A stretch of 64,000 nt of DNA, from the NCBI RefSeq assembly GCF_900105205.1, contig NZ_FNSQ01000005.1, positions 1,736,001-1,800,000 on the forward strand. The letters run 5' to 3'. The notes under the pieces are model-generated. The model saw nothing but the letters and a program-made list of their open reading frames with translations, searched no databases and was not told the origin of the DNA. Positions 54,625 to 64,000 of the stretch are shown here, one piece after another. Origin of the DNA: Microbacterium hydrocarbonoxydans. GTDB lineage: Bacteria > Actinomycetota > Actinomycetes > Actinomycetales > Microbacteriaceae. Each line of letters starts with the position of its first letter. Within the stretch, counting starts at the first letter, position 1. Made by a program: the position numbers and the translations under genes.

Positions 54625-55863
54625 TCAGTCGGCGCTGGCGAAGACCGCGACGGCGTTGTGACCGCCGAAGCCGAACGAGTTGCTGATCGCGATCTGCGGG
54701 CCGTCCCCCAGAGGGGTGGGCTCGCCGGAGAGCCGGAACGGCACGGCCGGGTCGGGCTCGGTCATGTTGATCGTCGGCGGGGCGACGCGGTCGCGGAGAG
54801 CGAGGAGCGAGAAGATCGCCTCGAGGGCGCCGGTGCCGCCGAGCAGGTGGCCGGTCGACGCCTTGGTCGCGGACACCGGGATCTCGTCGATCCGATCGCC
54901 GAAGACCTTCTTCAGCGCGACGTACTCGTTGGGATCGCCGACCGGGGTCGACGTCGCGTGAGCGTTGATGTGCGTGACCTGGTCGGCGGTGATGCCGGCC
55001 TCGTCGAGAGCCTGCGTGACGGCGCGCGCTGCACCGTTGCCCTCGGGGTCGTTGCCGGTGATGTGGTATGCGTCGGCGGTGACTCCGCCGCCGAGGACGT
55101 AGCCGTAGATCTTCGCTCCGCGCGCCTTGGCGTGCTCCTCGGTCTCGAGGATGAGCGCTGCCGCGCCTTCGCCCATGACGAAGCCGTCACGGTCGATCGC
55201 GCCGGGCCGGGAGGCGGTCGCGGGGTCGTCGTTGCGGCGCGACAGTGCCTGTGCAGACGCGAACGACGCCATCGTGATCGGGTGGATGGCGGACTCGGTG
55301 CCACCGGCGATCACGACGTCGGCGAGGCCGTCCTGCAGGTGGTGGAAGGCGTGGATGATCGACTCGGTGCTGGACGCGCAGGCGCTCACGACGGTCTGCG
55401 CGTAGGCGCGGGCCTCGAACTGGAGCGACAGGTTGCCGGCGGCCGCGTTCGGCATCAGCATCGGGACGGTCAGCGGCATCACCCGGCGGGGCCCCTTCTC
55501 ACGCAGGGTGTCCCACGCGTCGAGGAGGGTCCAGAGGCCGCCGATGCCGGTGGCGAAGTCGACGCCGAGACGCTCGGGAGCGACCTCGGGGGATCCGGCG
55601 TCCGCCCAGGCCTCGCGGGCCGCGATGAGGGCGAACTGCGACGAGGGGTCGAGTCGCTTAGCCTCATGGCGTGGCAGGACCTCCTCGGGGCGGACGATGG
55701 CCTCTGCCGCGAAGGTGACGGGAAGCTCATACTGCTGCACCCAGTCGTGCTCGAGAGTGCGGGTACCGGACTTGCCTGCGAGCAGGTTGGCCCAGTTGTC
55801 GGGGGCGGTCCCGCCGATGGCGGACGTGGCGCCGATGCCGGTGACGACGATGCGCTTGGTCAT
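54625..55863 (-). CDS. fabF: 3-oxoacyl-ACP synthase II (KAS II)
   Basis: Elongating condensing enzyme of type II fatty-acid synthesis. The active-site cysteine is C162 (VSACASSTE), with the histidines in NAHATSTPVGD and TGHLLGGTGA and the C-terminal NSFGFGGHNA. The 412-residue length is normal. It is the last gene of fabD-fabH-acpP-fabF and ends before a strong bidirectional terminator. Confidence 0.97.
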   Translation of the reverse strand: MTKRIVVTGIGATSAIGGTAPDNWANLLAGKSGTRTLEHDWVQQYELPVTFAAEAIVRPEEVLPRHEAKRLDPSSQFALIAAREAWADAGSPEVAPERLGVDFATGIGGLWTLLDAWDTLREKGPRRVMPLTVPMLMPNAAAGNLSLQFEARAYAQTVVSACASSTESIIHAFHHLQDGLADVVIAGGTESAIHPITMASFASAQALSRRNDDPATASRPGAIDRDGFVMGEGAAALILETEEHAKARGAKIYGYVLGGGVTADAYHITGNDPEGNGAARAVTQALDEAGITADQVTHINAHATSTPVGDPNEYVALKKVFGDRIDEIPVSATKASTGHLLGGTGALEAIFSLLALRDRVAPPTINMTEPDPAVPFRLSGEPTPLGDGPQIAISNSFGFGGHNAVAVFASAD

Positions 55864-55953
55864 GTGTGGTTCCTTGTCAGGCGGGTCGAGCAGAAGGCGG
55901 GCAGGGCGGAGGATGCCACGCCCCGCTGGCGCGGGGGTGGCATCCTGCGTGGA

Positions 55954-56202
55954 TTACTCCTGGCCTGCGACGATGAAGTTGACCGCGTCGCCGACGGTCT
56001 TGAGGTTCTTGACCTCGTCGTCGGGGATGGTGACGCCGAACTTCTCCTCGGCGTTGACGACGATCGTCATCATCGAGATCGAGTCGATGTCGAGGTCGTC
56101 GGTGAACGACTTCTCGAGGGCGACCTCGGAGGCGTTGATGCCGGTCTCGTCGGTGATCAGCTCTGCGAGGCCTGCGAGGACCTCATCGTTGGTGAAAGCC
56201 AT
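55954..56202 (-). CDS. acpP: Acyl carrier protein
   Basis: Carrier of fatty-acyl chains: 82 residues, acidic, with the phosphopantetheine attachment serine S41 in DLDIDSISMM (a DSI rather than the common DSL). It lies between fabH and fabF, as in other actinobacterial FAS-II operons. The ATG at 56202 follows a GAAAGAGGAAG ribosome site. Confidence 0.96.
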   Translation of the reverse strand: MAFTNDEVLAGLAELITDETGINASEVALEKSFTDDLDIDSISMMTIVVNAEEKFGVTIPDDEVKNLKTVGDAVNFIVAGQE

Positions 56203-56270
56203 GTGGTCTTCCTCTTTCTTACGGGTTGTATTCGGAACCGTGGAACAGTCTAGGGAAAGTCGGCGCGTTC

Positions 56271-57272
56271 TCAGGGAAGGACGACGACCTGAGCGGCGAA
56301 CACGAGACCGGCTCCGAAGCCGATCTGCAGTGCCAGGCCGCCGGACAGCTCGGGATGCTCGGCCATCAGCCGGTGGCTGGCGAGCGGGATCGAGGCGGCT
56401 GAGGTGTTGCCGGTGGTCTCGATGTCGCGGGCGATCACGGTCGTCTCGGGCAGTTTGAGCTGCTTGGCGAACTCGTCGATGATGCGCATGTTGGCCTGGT
56501 GCGGGATGAACGCGGCGATGTCGGTGGGCTCGACGCCCGCCCGATCGAGCGCCTCGCGGGCGACCTTCGCCATCTCCCACACCGCCCAGCGGAAGACCGT
56601 CTGGCCCTCCTGGCGGAGCGTCGGCCATGGCACCTCGCCGTCGCGGAACTCGGTCAGGGTGCCGTTCATGCCGACCGCGTCGGCCTTGGAACCGTCCGAG
56701 CCCCACACTGCGGGCGCGATACCCGGCGTGTCGCTTGGGCCGATCAGCGCGGCCCCGGCCCCGTCGCCGAGCAGGAACGAGATGCTGCGGTCGGCCGGGT
56801 CGACGATGTCGGAGAGCTTCTCGGTGCCGATCACGAGCGCGTACCGGGCGGCACCGGACTTGATCAGGGCATCCGCCTGGGTGACCGCGTAGGCGTAGCC
56901 GGCGCAGGCCGCGTTGATGTCGTAAGCGGCGGCCGGGTTCGCACCCACGCGGTCGGCGACGATCGCGGAGACCGACGGCGACTGCTTCGGGTTGCTGATC
57001 GTGGCGACGATCACGAGGTCGACCTGGTCGGCGGGGACGCCGGACTTCTCGATCGCCTCGGCCGCGGCGGTGGTGGCGAGGTCGATGGCATCCGTGCCCT
57101 TGTCGGCGCGGACCCTGGTCACGATGCCGGTGCGCTGGCGGATCCACTCGTCACTCGAGTCGATCGGGCCGATCAGGTCGTCGTTCGGCACGGCGTTCTC
57201 GCCCCTGGCGGCGCCGTACGAGTAGATGCGCGTGTAGGCGGGACCGGTGATCTGGTTCAGCGTGGCGCTCAT
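56271..57272 (-). CDS. fabH: 3-oxoacyl-ACP synthase III (KAS III)
   Basis: Starts fatty-acid synthesis by condensing an acyl-CoA with malonyl-ACP. C123 in INAACAGY is the nucleophile; FIPHQANMRI and ETTGNTSAASIP carry the His and Asn. In actinobacteria the enzyme usually accepts branched primers, which would give the iso/anteiso fatty acids of this group. The ATG at 57272 overlaps the fabD stop (ATGA). Length 333 residues. Confidence 0.96.
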   Translation of the reverse strand: MSATLNQITGPAYTRIYSYGAARGENAVPNDDLIGPIDSSDEWIRQRTGIVTRVRADKGTDAIDLATTAAAEAIEKSGVPADQVDLVIVATISNPKQSPSVSAIVADRVGANPAAAYDINAACAGYAYAVTQADALIKSGAARYALVIGTEKLSDIVDPADRSISFLLGDGAGAALIGPSDTPGIAPAVWGSDGSKADAVGMNGTLTEFRDGEVPWPTLRQEGQTVFRWAVWEMAKVAREALDRAGVEPTDIAAFIPHQANMRIIDEFAKQLKLPETTVIARDIETTGNTSAASIPLASHRLMAEHPELSGGLALQIGFGAGLVFAAQVVVLP

Positions 57273-58189
57273 GCGGCGTCTCCGTTCAGCAGCGCGACCG
57301 CCGCGTCGAGGTCTTCGGGGGTCTTCACGGCGACGGAGGGGACTCCGCGCAGGCCGCGCTTGGCGAGGCCGGTCAGGGCTCCGGCAGGGGCGAGCTCGAT
57401 CAGCCCGGTGATGCCCCGATCGGCGAACGACGCCATGCAGAGGTCCCACCGCACCGGCGACGACACCTGGTCCACGAGGTAGCCGAGCGCCTGGGAGCCG
57501 TCGGTCACGACCGAGCCGTCACGGTTCGTCCAGAGCGTGATCTCCGGGTCCGAGGGCGTGACGGTCGAGACGGCGTCGCGGAGCGCTGCGACGGCGGACT
57601 CCATGAACGAGGTGTGGAAGGCACCGGCGACCTGCAGCGGGATCACCCTGGTGCCCTTCAGGGGCTCGGAGGCGAGGGCGTCGAGCCCCGCGAGCTCTCC
57701 GGCGACGACGAGCTGGCCGCCGCCGTTGTAGTTGGCGGGGGACAGGCCGAGCTCGGAGAGACGGGTGAGGACCGCGTCCTCGTCACCGCCGAGCACCGCG
57801 CTCATACCGGTGGGAGTCTGGGCTGCGGCATCGGCCATCGCACGCCCGCGGATGCCGACGAGGCGCATGCCCGTCTCCGCGTCGATGACACCGCTCTCGA
57901 CGAGCGCGGCGATCTCGCCCACGGAGTGTCCGGCGACACCGTCGGCGCGACGGTTCGCGCGGGCGGAGAGAGCCCCCGCCGCGATCAGCGACGCGGCCAC
58001 GATCAGAGGCTGCGCGATGCGCGTGTCTCGGATCGTGTCGGCATCCGACACTGTGCCGTGCTGCTGGAGGTCGACCTCAGCGGCCTCGGAGTACGCGGCG
58101 AGGCTTTCCGTCACGCCGTCCAGCTCGAGCCAGGGGGAGAGGAAACCGGGGGTCTGCGAGCCCTGTCCTGGGCATACGACGACAATCAC
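57269..58189 (-). CDS. fabD: Malonyl-CoA:ACP transacylase
   Basis: Loads malonate onto acyl carrier protein. The GQGSQ motif is at residues 8-12, the active-site serine is S89 (GHSVGE) and the catalytic histidine is in GAFHTSFM. The 306-residue length is normal. GTG start at 58189. It opens the FAS-II operon, about 105 bases downstream of the fasR-like regulator on the same strand. Confidence 0.96.
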   Translation of the reverse strand: MIVVVCPGQGSQTPGFLSPWLELDGVTESLAAYSEAAEVDLQQHGTVSDADTIRDTRIAQPLIVAASLIAAGALSARANRRADGVAGHSVGEIAALVESGVIDAETGMRLVGIRGRAMADAAAQTPTGMSAVLGGDEDAVLTRLSELGLSPANYNGGGQLVVAGELAGLDALASEPLKGTRVIPLQVAGAFHTSFMESAVAALRDAVSTVTPSDPEITLWTNRDGSVVTDGSQALGYLVDQVSSPVRWDLCMASFADRGITGLIELAPAGALTGLAKRGLRGVPSVAVKTPEDLDAAVALLNGDAA

Positions 58190-58293
58190 ATCCCCCAGTC
58201 TGCCAACGATCGGCCCGAAGTGGTGGATGATCCATCACAAGATTCTGAAGAACCCTTGTGTGTGGCGCACAGCTGGGGCTGTTCCGTAGCCGA

Positions 58294-59499
58294 TCAGCGG
58301 CCGGGACGTCGCAGCGGAGTACGTCGGCGGACCTGCTCGGCTGCGCCAATCGACCCGAGGATGAGGGCGGTCTGCAGGATGAGCGCTTCGCGCGGACCCG
58401 TGGCATCCCATCCGATGACCTCGCTGACCCGCTTCAGGCGGTAGCGGACCGTGTTCGGATGCACGAACAGCTCGCGGGCGGTCGCCTCGAGCGAGCGTCC
58501 GTTGTCGAGGTAGCTCCACAGCGTCGTGACGAGGTCCGTCGAGTGCGCCTGCAACGGGCGATAGATGCGCTCGATCAGCGTCTGCTTGGCGAGAGGGTCG
58601 CCGGCGAGCGCGCGTTCGGGGAGGAGGTCGTCCGCCTCGACCGGCCGAGGCGCGCTGCGCCAGGCACGGGCGACGGCGAAGCCTGCCAGGGCCGCGCGTG
58701 CGCTCTGGCTCGCGTCGACGAGGGCGGCGACCGCCGGGCCGAGGACGACGTAGCCGGGGCCGAAGAAGGGCTCGAGGCGAGAGGCGATCTCCTCGAAGCC
58801 GAGCTCTTCCTCCTCGCCCTCCGGCACCTCCTGACCGGCGATGCGGGCGCGGCCGATCACGAGCACCAGGCGAGAGCCCTGCACGCCGATCAGGACGTCG
58901 ACGGCGAGCTTGCGTGCCGTACGACGGACCAGGTCGACGTCGAACTGGGGAGGGGTCGTGCCGACCAAGACGGCGACCTCGCCATGACCGTGCCATCCGA
59001 GGGCGGCGATGCGGCTGGGCAGCTCTTCGTCTGCCTCCCCGGTGAGGATCGAGTCGACGACCAGCGCCTCGAGACGGGCGTCCCAGAGACCTCTGGCCTC
59101 GGCGGCCCGTGCGTACACGTCGGCCGCGGCGAAGGCCACGTCACGCGAGTACAGGAGGATCGCCTCACGCAGGTCGTCACCGCGGCCGGCGACCCGTTCC
59201 TCCGTGACCTCGACCGTCACGCGGATCAGCTGCAGCGTCTGCTGCAGGCTCACACTGCGCAGCAGCTCACGGGGAGCGGCGGCGAAGATGTCGGCCGCGA
59301 TCCACGGCGTGGACGTGGGGTCCTCGTACCACTGGATGAACGAGGTGATGCCGGCCTGAGCCACCAGCCCGACCGCAGAGCGGCGGGCTGGTGGCATGTC
59401 GGCGTACCAGGAGAGGGTGTCCTCGAGTCGCTTGATCGTCACCGAGGCGATGTCGCCGGAGATCCGACGCAGCCAGGTGAGCGTCGCGGTCTTGTCCAT
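58294..59499 (-). CDS. fasR: PucR/CdaR-family regulator, probable FasR
   Basis: A 401-residue regulator with a GGDEF-like middle region and a C-terminal PucR HTH (LEATARELFVHPNTVRYRLKRV). In Streptomyces a PucR-type protein in the same position, FasR, activates the fabD-fabH-acpP-fabF operon, so the name rests on family and position. The ATG at 59499 gives the expected N-terminus (MDKTATLTWLRRISGDIA); a GTG at 59523 would add eight residues. It lies just downstream of aceE, seven to 31 bases away, and may be read together with it. Confidence 0.85.
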   Translation of the reverse strand: MDKTATLTWLRRISGDIASVTIKRLEDTLSWYADMPPARRSAVGLVAQAGITSFIQWYEDPTSTPWIAADIFAAAPRELLRSVSLQQTLQLIRVTVEVTEERVAGRGDDLREAILLYSRDVAFAAADVYARAAEARGLWDARLEALVVDSILTGEADEELPSRIAALGWHGHGEVAVLVGTTPPQFDVDLVRRTARKLAVDVLIGVQGSRLVLVIGRARIAGQEVPEGEEEELGFEEIASRLEPFFGPGYVVLGPAVAALVDASQSARAALAGFAVARAWRSAPRPVEADDLLPERALAGDPLAKQTLIERIYRPLQAHSTDLVTTLWSYLDNGRSLEATARELFVHPNTVRYRLKRVSEVIGWDATGPREALILQTALILGSIGAAEQVRRRTPLRRPGR

Positions 59500-59530
59500 A
59501 CCGCGCGAAGAGGAACCCGTCACCGATGGC

Positions 59531-62257
59531 TCAGCTTTCGCCGCCCGCGTTGCCGCTGGTGCCGGCGTTCACGTCGTGCAGGCTGTACTTCTGGATGGCC
59601 TGCGCGGCGAGCGAGCGGTCGACGACCCCGTCCTCGGCGAGCGACTGCAGCGTGCGGACGACGATCGAGGGACCGTCGATCTTGAAGAAGCGACGGGCCG
59701 CGGCGCGCGTGTCCGAGAAGCCGAACCCATCGGCGCCGAGCGTCGCGAAACGCTGCGGGACCCACGGGCGGATCTGGTCCTGCACGGCGTGCATGAAGTC
59801 GCTCACTGCGACGACCGGACCCTCGACACCCTGCAGCTTCTGCGTGAGGTAGGCCGTGCGCGGCTCCTCTTCTGGGTGCAGGAAGTTGTGCTCGTCGGCG
59901 GCGAGGCCGTCGCGGCGCAGCTCGGTCCAGGAGGTCACCGACCACACGTCGGCGATCACGCCCCAGTCGTTCTTCAGCAGCTCCTGCGCCTCGAGGGCCC
60001 AGGGGAGTCCGACACCCGACGCGAAGAGCTGGGCGCGGGGGCCCTCGCCCTCGCCGACGGACACGCGGTGGATGCCCCGCACGATGCCCTCGACGTCGAC
60101 ATCCGTCGGCTCGGCGGGCTGCACGAGCGGCTCGTTGTAGACCGTGAGGTAGTACATCACGTTCGGGTCCTCGTGCGAGCCGCCGTACATGCGCTCCAGA
60201 CCCGAGCGCATGATGTGTGCGATCTCGTAGCCGTAGGCCGGGTCGTACGACACCGTCGCCGGGTTCGTCGCCGCCAGCAGGTGCGAGTGGCCGTCGGCGT
60301 GCTGCAGACCTTCACCGGTGAGAGTGGTGCGGCCGGCGGTGGCGCCGATGATGAAGCCTCGTGCCATCTGGTCTCCGGCGGCCCACTGGGCATCGCCCGT
60401 GCGCTGGAAGCCGAACATCGAGTAGAAGAGGTAGATCGGGATCAGCGGCTCGCCGTGGGTGGCGTACGACGTGCCCGCAGCGGTGAACGCCGCGAGAGCG
60501 CCGGCCTCGTTGATGCCGACGTGCACGATCTGGCCCTGCGGGCTCTCCTTGTAGGCGAGGAGCAGCTCACGGTCGACCGAGGTGTAGTGCTGGCCGTTCG
60601 GGTTGTAGATCTTCGCCGTCGGGAAGTAGGCGTCCATGCCGAACGTGCGCGCCTCGTCCGGAATGATCGGGACGATGCGGTGCCCGAAGTCCTTCGAGCG
60701 CAGCAGGTCCTTCAGCAGACGCACGAACGCCATGGTCGTGGCGATCTCCTGCGTGCCGGAGCCCTTCTTGGGCAGCTGGTACGCCGAGTCGTCCGGCAGC
60801 GAGAGTCCGACGTGCGTGGAGCGACGCTCGGGCAGGAAGCCGCCCAGAGCCTTGCGGCGCTCGAGCATGTACTGGATCGTCTCGTCCTGGGGGCCGGGGT
60901 TGTAGTACGGCGGCAGGTACGGGTTCTCCTCGAGCTGCGCGTCCGTGACCGGGATGTGCATCGCGTCGCGGAACGTCTTGAGGTTGTCCAGCGTCATCTT
61001 CTTCATCTGGTGGGTCGCGTTGCGACCCTCGAACTGCGGACCCAGGCCGTAGCCCTTGACGGTCTTGGCGAGGATGACGGTGGGCTTGCCCTTGTGCTCG
61101 GTCGCGGCCTTGAACGCGGCGTAGACCTTGCGGTAGTCGTGGCCACCGCGCTTGAGGTTCCAGATGTCGTCGTCGGAGTAGTCCTTGACGAGTTCGAGCG
61201 TGCGCTCGTCGCGACCGAAGAAGTGCTCGCGGACGTACGCGCCGGACTCGGCCTTGTACGTCTGGTAGTCGCCGTCGGGGGTGACGTTCATCAGGTTGAG
61301 CAGCGCGCCCTCGGTGTCGCGGGCGAGCAGGTCGTCCCATTCGCGACCCCACACGACCTTGATGACGTTCCAGCCGGCACCGCGGAAGAACGACTCCAGC
61401 TCCTGGACGATCTTGCCGTTGCCTCGCACCGGGCCGTCGAGTCGCTGTAGGTTGCAGTTGACGATGAAGGTGAGGTTGTCGAGGCCCTCGTTAGCAGCGA
61501 CCTGCAGCTGGCCGCGGCTCTCGACCTCGTCCATCTCGCCGTCGCCCAGGAAAGCCCAGACGTGCGAGGCGGAGGTGTCCTTGATGCCGCGGTTCTCGAG
61601 GTACTTGTTCGACATCGCCTGGTAGATGGCGTTGATCGGACCGAGGCCCATCGACACGGTCGGGAACTGCCAGTACTCCGGCATCAGACGCGGGTGCGGG
61701 TACGACGGGATGCCGTGCGGGGCGTGCGACTTCTCCTGACGGAAGCCGTCGAGCTGGTCTTCGCTCAGACGACCCTCGAGGTAGGAGCGCGCGTAGGTGC
61801 CGGGGGAGGCGTGGCCCTGGATGAAGATCTGGTCGCCGCCACCCGGGTGGTCTGCACCCTTGAAGAAGTGGTTGAAGCCGACCTCGTAGAGCGCGGCGGA
61901 GGACGCGTAGGTCGAGATGTGACCGCCGACGCCGATGCCGGGGCGCTGTGCGCGGTGCACCGTGATGGCGGCGTTCCAGCGGATCCACGCCCGGTAGCGG
62001 CGCTCGATCTCCTCGTCACCGGGGAACTCGGGCTCGTTCTCGGGAGCGATCGTGTTGATGTAGTCGGTGGTTGGGACCATCGGCACGCCCAGGTGCAGCT
62101 CCTTGGAGCGCTTGAGCAGGCTGAGCATGATCTCGCGGCCACGACCGTGACCCTTGGCGTCGACGAGCTCGTCGAGCGACTGCTGCCACTCGCCCGTCTC
62201 TTCCGGATCGCTGTCGAGGGGGCCCTGGGAGTACGGATCCTGGTCGTGCACAGTCAC
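59531..62257 (-). CDS. aceE: Pyruvate dehydrogenase E1 component (homodimeric)
   Basis: Thiamine-diphosphate-dependent E1 of the pyruvate dehydrogenase complex, making acetyl-CoA. It is 908 residues and of the fused, homodimeric type found in actinobacteria and E. coli. The TPP/Mg region is FLGDGEMDE with the following [15 protein letters not shown], and [16 protein letters not shown] is typical. The GTG at 62257 is preferred because GAAAGG lies eight bases upstream; the upstream ATG at 62275 would add six residues. It is the acetyl-CoA source next to the fatty-acid genes. Confidence 0.96.
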   Translation of the reverse strand: MTVHDQDPYSQGPLDSDPEETGEWQQSLDELVDAKGHGRGREIMLSLLKRSKELHLGVPMVPTTDYINTIAPENEPEFPGDEEIERRYRAWIRWNAAITVHRAQRPGIGVGGHISTYASSAALYEVGFNHFFKGADHPGGGDQIFIQGHASPGTYARSYLEGRLSEDQLDGFRQEKSHAPHGIPSYPHPRLMPEYWQFPTVSMGLGPINAIYQAMSNKYLENRGIKDTSASHVWAFLGDGEMDEVESRGQLQVAANEGLDNLTFIVNCNLQRLDGPVRGNGKIVQELESFFRGAGWNVIKVVWGREWDDLLARDTEGALLNLMNVTPDGDYQTYKAESGAYVREHFFGRDERTLELVKDYSDDDIWNLKRGGHDYRKVYAAFKAATEHKGKPTVILAKTVKGYGLGPQFEGRNATHQMKKMTLDNLKTFRDAMHIPVTDAQLEENPYLPPYYNPGPQDETIQYMLERRKALGGFLPERRSTHVGLSLPDDSAYQLPKKGSGTQEIATTMAFVRLLKDLLRSKDFGHRIVPIIPDEARTFGMDAYFPTAKIYNPNGQHYTSVDRELLLAYKESPQGQIVHVGINEAGALAAFTAAGTSYATHGEPLIPIYLFYSMFGFQRTGDAQWAAGDQMARGFIIGATAGRTTLTGEGLQHADGHSHLLAATNPATVSYDPAYGYEIAHIMRSGLERMYGGSHEDPNVMYYLTVYNEPLVQPAEPTDVDVEGIVRGIHRVSVGEGEGPRAQLFASGVGLPWALEAQELLKNDWGVIADVWSVTSWTELRRDGLAADEHNFLHPEEEPRTAYLTQKLQGVEGPVVAVSDFMHAVQDQIRPWVPQRFATLGADGFGFSDTRAAARRFFKIDGPSIVVRTLQSLAEDGVVDRSLAAQAIQKYSLHDVNAGTSGNAGGES

Positions 62258-62394
62258 GGGGGAGCCTTTCGTCAAGCTGGCAGGTCATGCCATTGAAACG
62301 GGAAGCGACGCGGGCAGCCTTGTCGGCTGTGCACAACGCGTGCCGCCATCAGCCTATCCCCCTTCCACGACATCAGCGCGCATCCGCTCGTCTG

Positions 62395-62400
62395 TAGAAT
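62395..62400 (+). promoter_or_regulatory. Putative -10 element of the tRNA-Val promoter
   Basis: TAGAAT ends ten bases before the mature 5' end of the tRNA. There is no obvious -35 element. Confidence 0.5.
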
Positions 62401-62410
62401 GAGGGCACCA

Positions 62411-62483
62411 GGGCCTTTAGCTCAGCTGGTAGAGCGCCACGTTTACACCGTGGATGTCGTCGGTTCGATCCCGGCAGGGCCCA
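62411..62483 (+). tRNA. tRNA-Val (anticodon TAC)
   Basis: The acceptor arms GGGCCTT and AGGGCCC pair with one T-G wobble. The anticodon stem CCACG/CGTGG encloses the loop TTTACAC, giving anticodon TAC for valine. The T-arm includes GGTTCGATCCC. The 3' CCA is not encoded (CCG follows the discriminator A). Confidence 0.97.
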
Positions 62484-62517
62484 CCGTCACCCGCCCCTCG
62501 CGCAGAGCGCAGCTCGC

Positions 62518-62817
62518 CTACTGCGGCACCGCCGGCCACTGCAGGCGGGCGAGGCCGCCGATCGTGAGAGTCCAGCGCCCGTCGTCGCGCAGACAGGTGA
62601 GCAGCGTGTGGCCGCATCCGCGGCAGAGCAGGATCAGGCAGGCGTCGTCGAGCTCCGCGACGGCATCCGCCAGCTCCGCGTCGCGCTCGCAGTGAGCGCA
62701 CGAGGCGCGGGCCGTGGTCATGTCGGTGCCGAAGAGCTCGAGCAGGAGTCCACCGGCGGCGTTGCCGTCGACCCTGTCGCGATGTCCGGTGTGATGCGTC
62801 GTGTGAGGAGTGTCCAT
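62518..62817 (-). CDS. DUF6510-type small CxxC protein
   Basis: A 99-residue soluble protein with two CxxC pairs, C40/C43 (CAHC) and C65/C68 (CRGC), that form a likely zinc site. The N-terminus is His/Thr-rich. The DGNAAGGLLLELFGTDMT segment and the C-terminal IGGLARLQWP are shared by similar actinobacterial proteins (DUF6510 by recollection). The ATG at 62817 overlaps the reductase stop codon, so it is the last gene of the molybdoenzyme operon. Function unknown. Confidence 0.75.
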   Translation of the reverse strand: MDTPHTTHHTGHRDRVDGNAAGGLLLELFGTDMTTARASCAHCERDAELADAVAELDDACLILLCRGCGHTLLTCLRDDGRWTLTIGGLARLQWPAVPQ

Positions 62818-63542
62818 CAGGCGCCTCCGAAGCGCTCGGTGCGGATGCGGTCGGGCGAGTGCCCCGCCGCGACGAGCAGGTCTGCGACGGCCTCCACGAA
62901 CCCGGTCGGACCGCACACGTAGACCGCGGGGTTCTCGGACGGCGGGATCGTGGAGGCGAGGATCGTCGCCGCATCCACCCTTCCTGCAGGACGCGCGTAG
63001 CTCGGGGGAGCGGTGCGCGTGTACGCCCAGTCGAGCGCGAAGGAACCGCCCACGAGACCGTCGAGCTCGTCGGCGTAGAAGGCGTCGTCGGGGGAGTGGA
63101 CCGAGTACAGCATCCTCATCGGTGCTGTGCTCGTGGACCCGGCGTGTACGCGGGCCATCGCCAGCAGCGGCACGATGCCGGATCCACCGGCGATCAGCTG
63201 CACCGGTTCCGGGCGGTCGGGGGTCCAGACGAAGTAGGCGCCGATGGGGCCGCGCACCTCGAGCTCATCGCCCGCGCGGACGTCCTCGACGAGATAGGGG
63301 GAGACCTCGCCGTCGGGGACCTCGTCGACGGCGAGCTCGAGGATGTCGGCGTCGCCGGACGACGCGAGCGAGTACGAGCGCACCGCCTGGTAGCCGTCCT
63401 CCGCGGTCAGGCGCACGTCGACGTGCTGGCCGGCGAGGTTGCCCGGCCACCCGTCCACCCGCAGTTCGAGGATGCGGCCGTGCGAGGTGGCGTCGCGGAC
63501 GCCGACCACGCGCGCGACGAGCCAGGTCGACGCCGTCGTCAC
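62817..63542 (-). CDS. FAD/NAD(P)-binding oxidoreductase (ferredoxin reductase-like)
   Basis: A 241-residue flavin reductase of the ferredoxin-NADP reductase fold. The FAD motif is RSYSLASS, the pyridine nucleotide region is IAGGSGIVPLLAM, and the C-terminal CGPTGFVEAV is typical. There is no C-terminal [2Fe-2S] domain, so electrons must pass to another carrier. It overlaps the upstream sulfite-oxidase-like gene by four bases (GTGA) and the downstream CxxC gene by one base. It probably serves that molybdoenzyme. Confidence 0.88.
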   Translation of the reverse strand: MTTASTWLVARVVGVRDATSHGRILELRVDGWPGNLAGQHVDVRLTAEDGYQAVRSYSLASSGDADILELAVDEVPDGEVSPYLVEDVRAGDELEVRGPIGAYFVWTPDRPEPVQLIAGGSGIVPLLAMARVHAGSTSTAPMRMLYSVHSPDDAFYADELDGLVGGSFALDWAYTRTAPPSYARPAGRVDAATILASTIPPSENPAVYVCGPTGFVEAVADLLVAAGHSPDRIRTERFGGA

Positions 63543-64000
63543 CAGTACCGCTCCTCTTTCCACGGATCGCCGTACATGTTGTAGCCGTTCTGCTCCCAGA
63601 ATCCCGGCTCGTCCTTCTCCAGCAGATCCAGGCCGTGCACCCACTTCGCCGACTTCCAGAAGTAGAGGTGGGGCACCAGCAGCCGCGCAGGTCCGCCGTG
63701 TTCGGGGGCGAGAGGCTGACCGTCGAACTCGACGGCGATCCACGCCTTGCCGCCGGTGAGATCGGCCCGCGGCACGTTGGTCGTGTACCCGCCGTAGGAG
63801 AACACCCGGGTGAAGTCTCCGCCACCGGCATCCTGCAGCAGATGATCGAGGGACACGCCCCGCCAGTGGGTGCCGAGCTTCGACCACCGCGTCACGCAGT
63901 GGATGTCGGTCGTGATCGTGTCGACGGGCAGCGCGAGCAGCTCGTCCCACGACCAGGTGCGGCGGATGCCGTCGAGTCCGACGACCACGAACTCCCAGGT
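63539..64000 (-). CDS. Sulfite-oxidase-like molybdopterin enzyme, partial
   Basis: The N-terminus lies beyond the right edge; about 153 residues are visible. The molybdenum-ligand cysteine is in TDIHCVTRWSKLGTHWRGV, preceded by FVVVGLDGIRRTWSWDELLALP, with LVPHLYFWKSAKWVHGL and GYNMYGDPWKEERYW at the C-terminus. This is the Moco domain of the YedY/sulfite oxidase family. The substrate could be sulfite, a sulfoxide or another oxidised group. It is coupled to the flavin reductase downstream. Confidence 0.88.
   Translation of the reverse strand, partial: TWEFVVVGLDGIRRTWSWDELLALPVDTITTDIHCVTRWSKLGTHWRGVSLDHLLQDAGGGDFTRVFSYGGYTTNVPRADLTGGKAWIAVEFDGQPLAPEHGGPARLLVPHLYFWKSAKWVHGLDLLEKDEPGFWEQNGYNMYGDPWKEERYW

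Overview
The window is a stretch of high-GC actinobacterial chromosome, most probably from the Microbacteriaceae and close to Microbacterium. This rests on gene content and order, not on a database search: OpcA next to glucose-6-phosphate dehydrogenase, a PucR-type regulator beside fabD-fabH-acpP-fabF, DUF3145 and DUF3099 proteins, a YczR/YczE pair, a BioQ-like regulator facing bioYMN, a Cys-free L31, GTG starts, ATGA/GTGA overlaps and several probable leaderless starts. There are no insertion sequences, prophage genes, CRISPR arrays or rRNA genes. Two tRNAs are present, Asn(GTT) and Val(TAC).

Layout. 1-7.3 kb: a partial P-loop kinase, a DsbA/FrnE oxidoreductase and a glutathione peroxidase, then dusB-dgt-dnaG, a lone ABC ATPase and tRNA-Asn. 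7.4-9.6 kb: a septum-formation-type lipoprotein, peptide deformylase and a DMT-family membrane protein. 9.6-17.7 kb: a tightly packed minus-strand pentose-phosphate operon, tkt-tal-pgi-zwf-opcA-pgl. 18-20.7 kb: ctaB and ctaA for heme A synthesis, with SURF1 further on at 38.9 kb. 20.9-26.2 kb: a Suf iron-sulfur operon (sufB, sufD, Rieske ferredoxin, sufC, sufT) followed by a PatB/MalY-type C-S lyase and an MFS transporter. 27.5-30 kb: bioQ facing the bioYMN biotin importer across two tandem palindromic operators.

30-46.6 kb: a membrane acyltransferase, a DedA-histidine kinase-response regulator operon, an ABC-F protein, a PdxH-like oxidase, a GH16-like protein with an altered active-site motif, an amino-acid permease, SURF1 with two small partner proteins, a DUF4190 protein, a FabG-type reductase, an alpha/beta hydrolase, serB, divergent glgC/glgA and an ABC ATPase. 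46.6-52.3 kb: rpmE2 with a structured leader, a small membrane protein, a frameshifted proline-iminopeptidase-like gene, a fused GmrSD-type (DUF262-DUF1524) nuclease that looks like single-protein phage defence, a 2-oxoglutarate/Fe(II) oxygenase-like gene behind a possible iron box, and DUF3145.

52.3-64 kb: the YczR/YczE pair, the FAS-II operon fabD-fabH-acpP-fabF with its putative regulator fasR and aceE upstream on the same strand, tRNA-Val, and a three-gene set of a sulfite-oxidase-like molybdoenzyme, a flavin reductase and a CxxC protein that runs off the right edge. Most of the window is core metabolism. The least ordinary parts are the 47.3-51.7 kb block (nuclease, broken peptidase, oxygenase with iron box, dyad-rich promoter), the tandem operators at 28.1 kb and the GH16-like protein at 36.4 kb.
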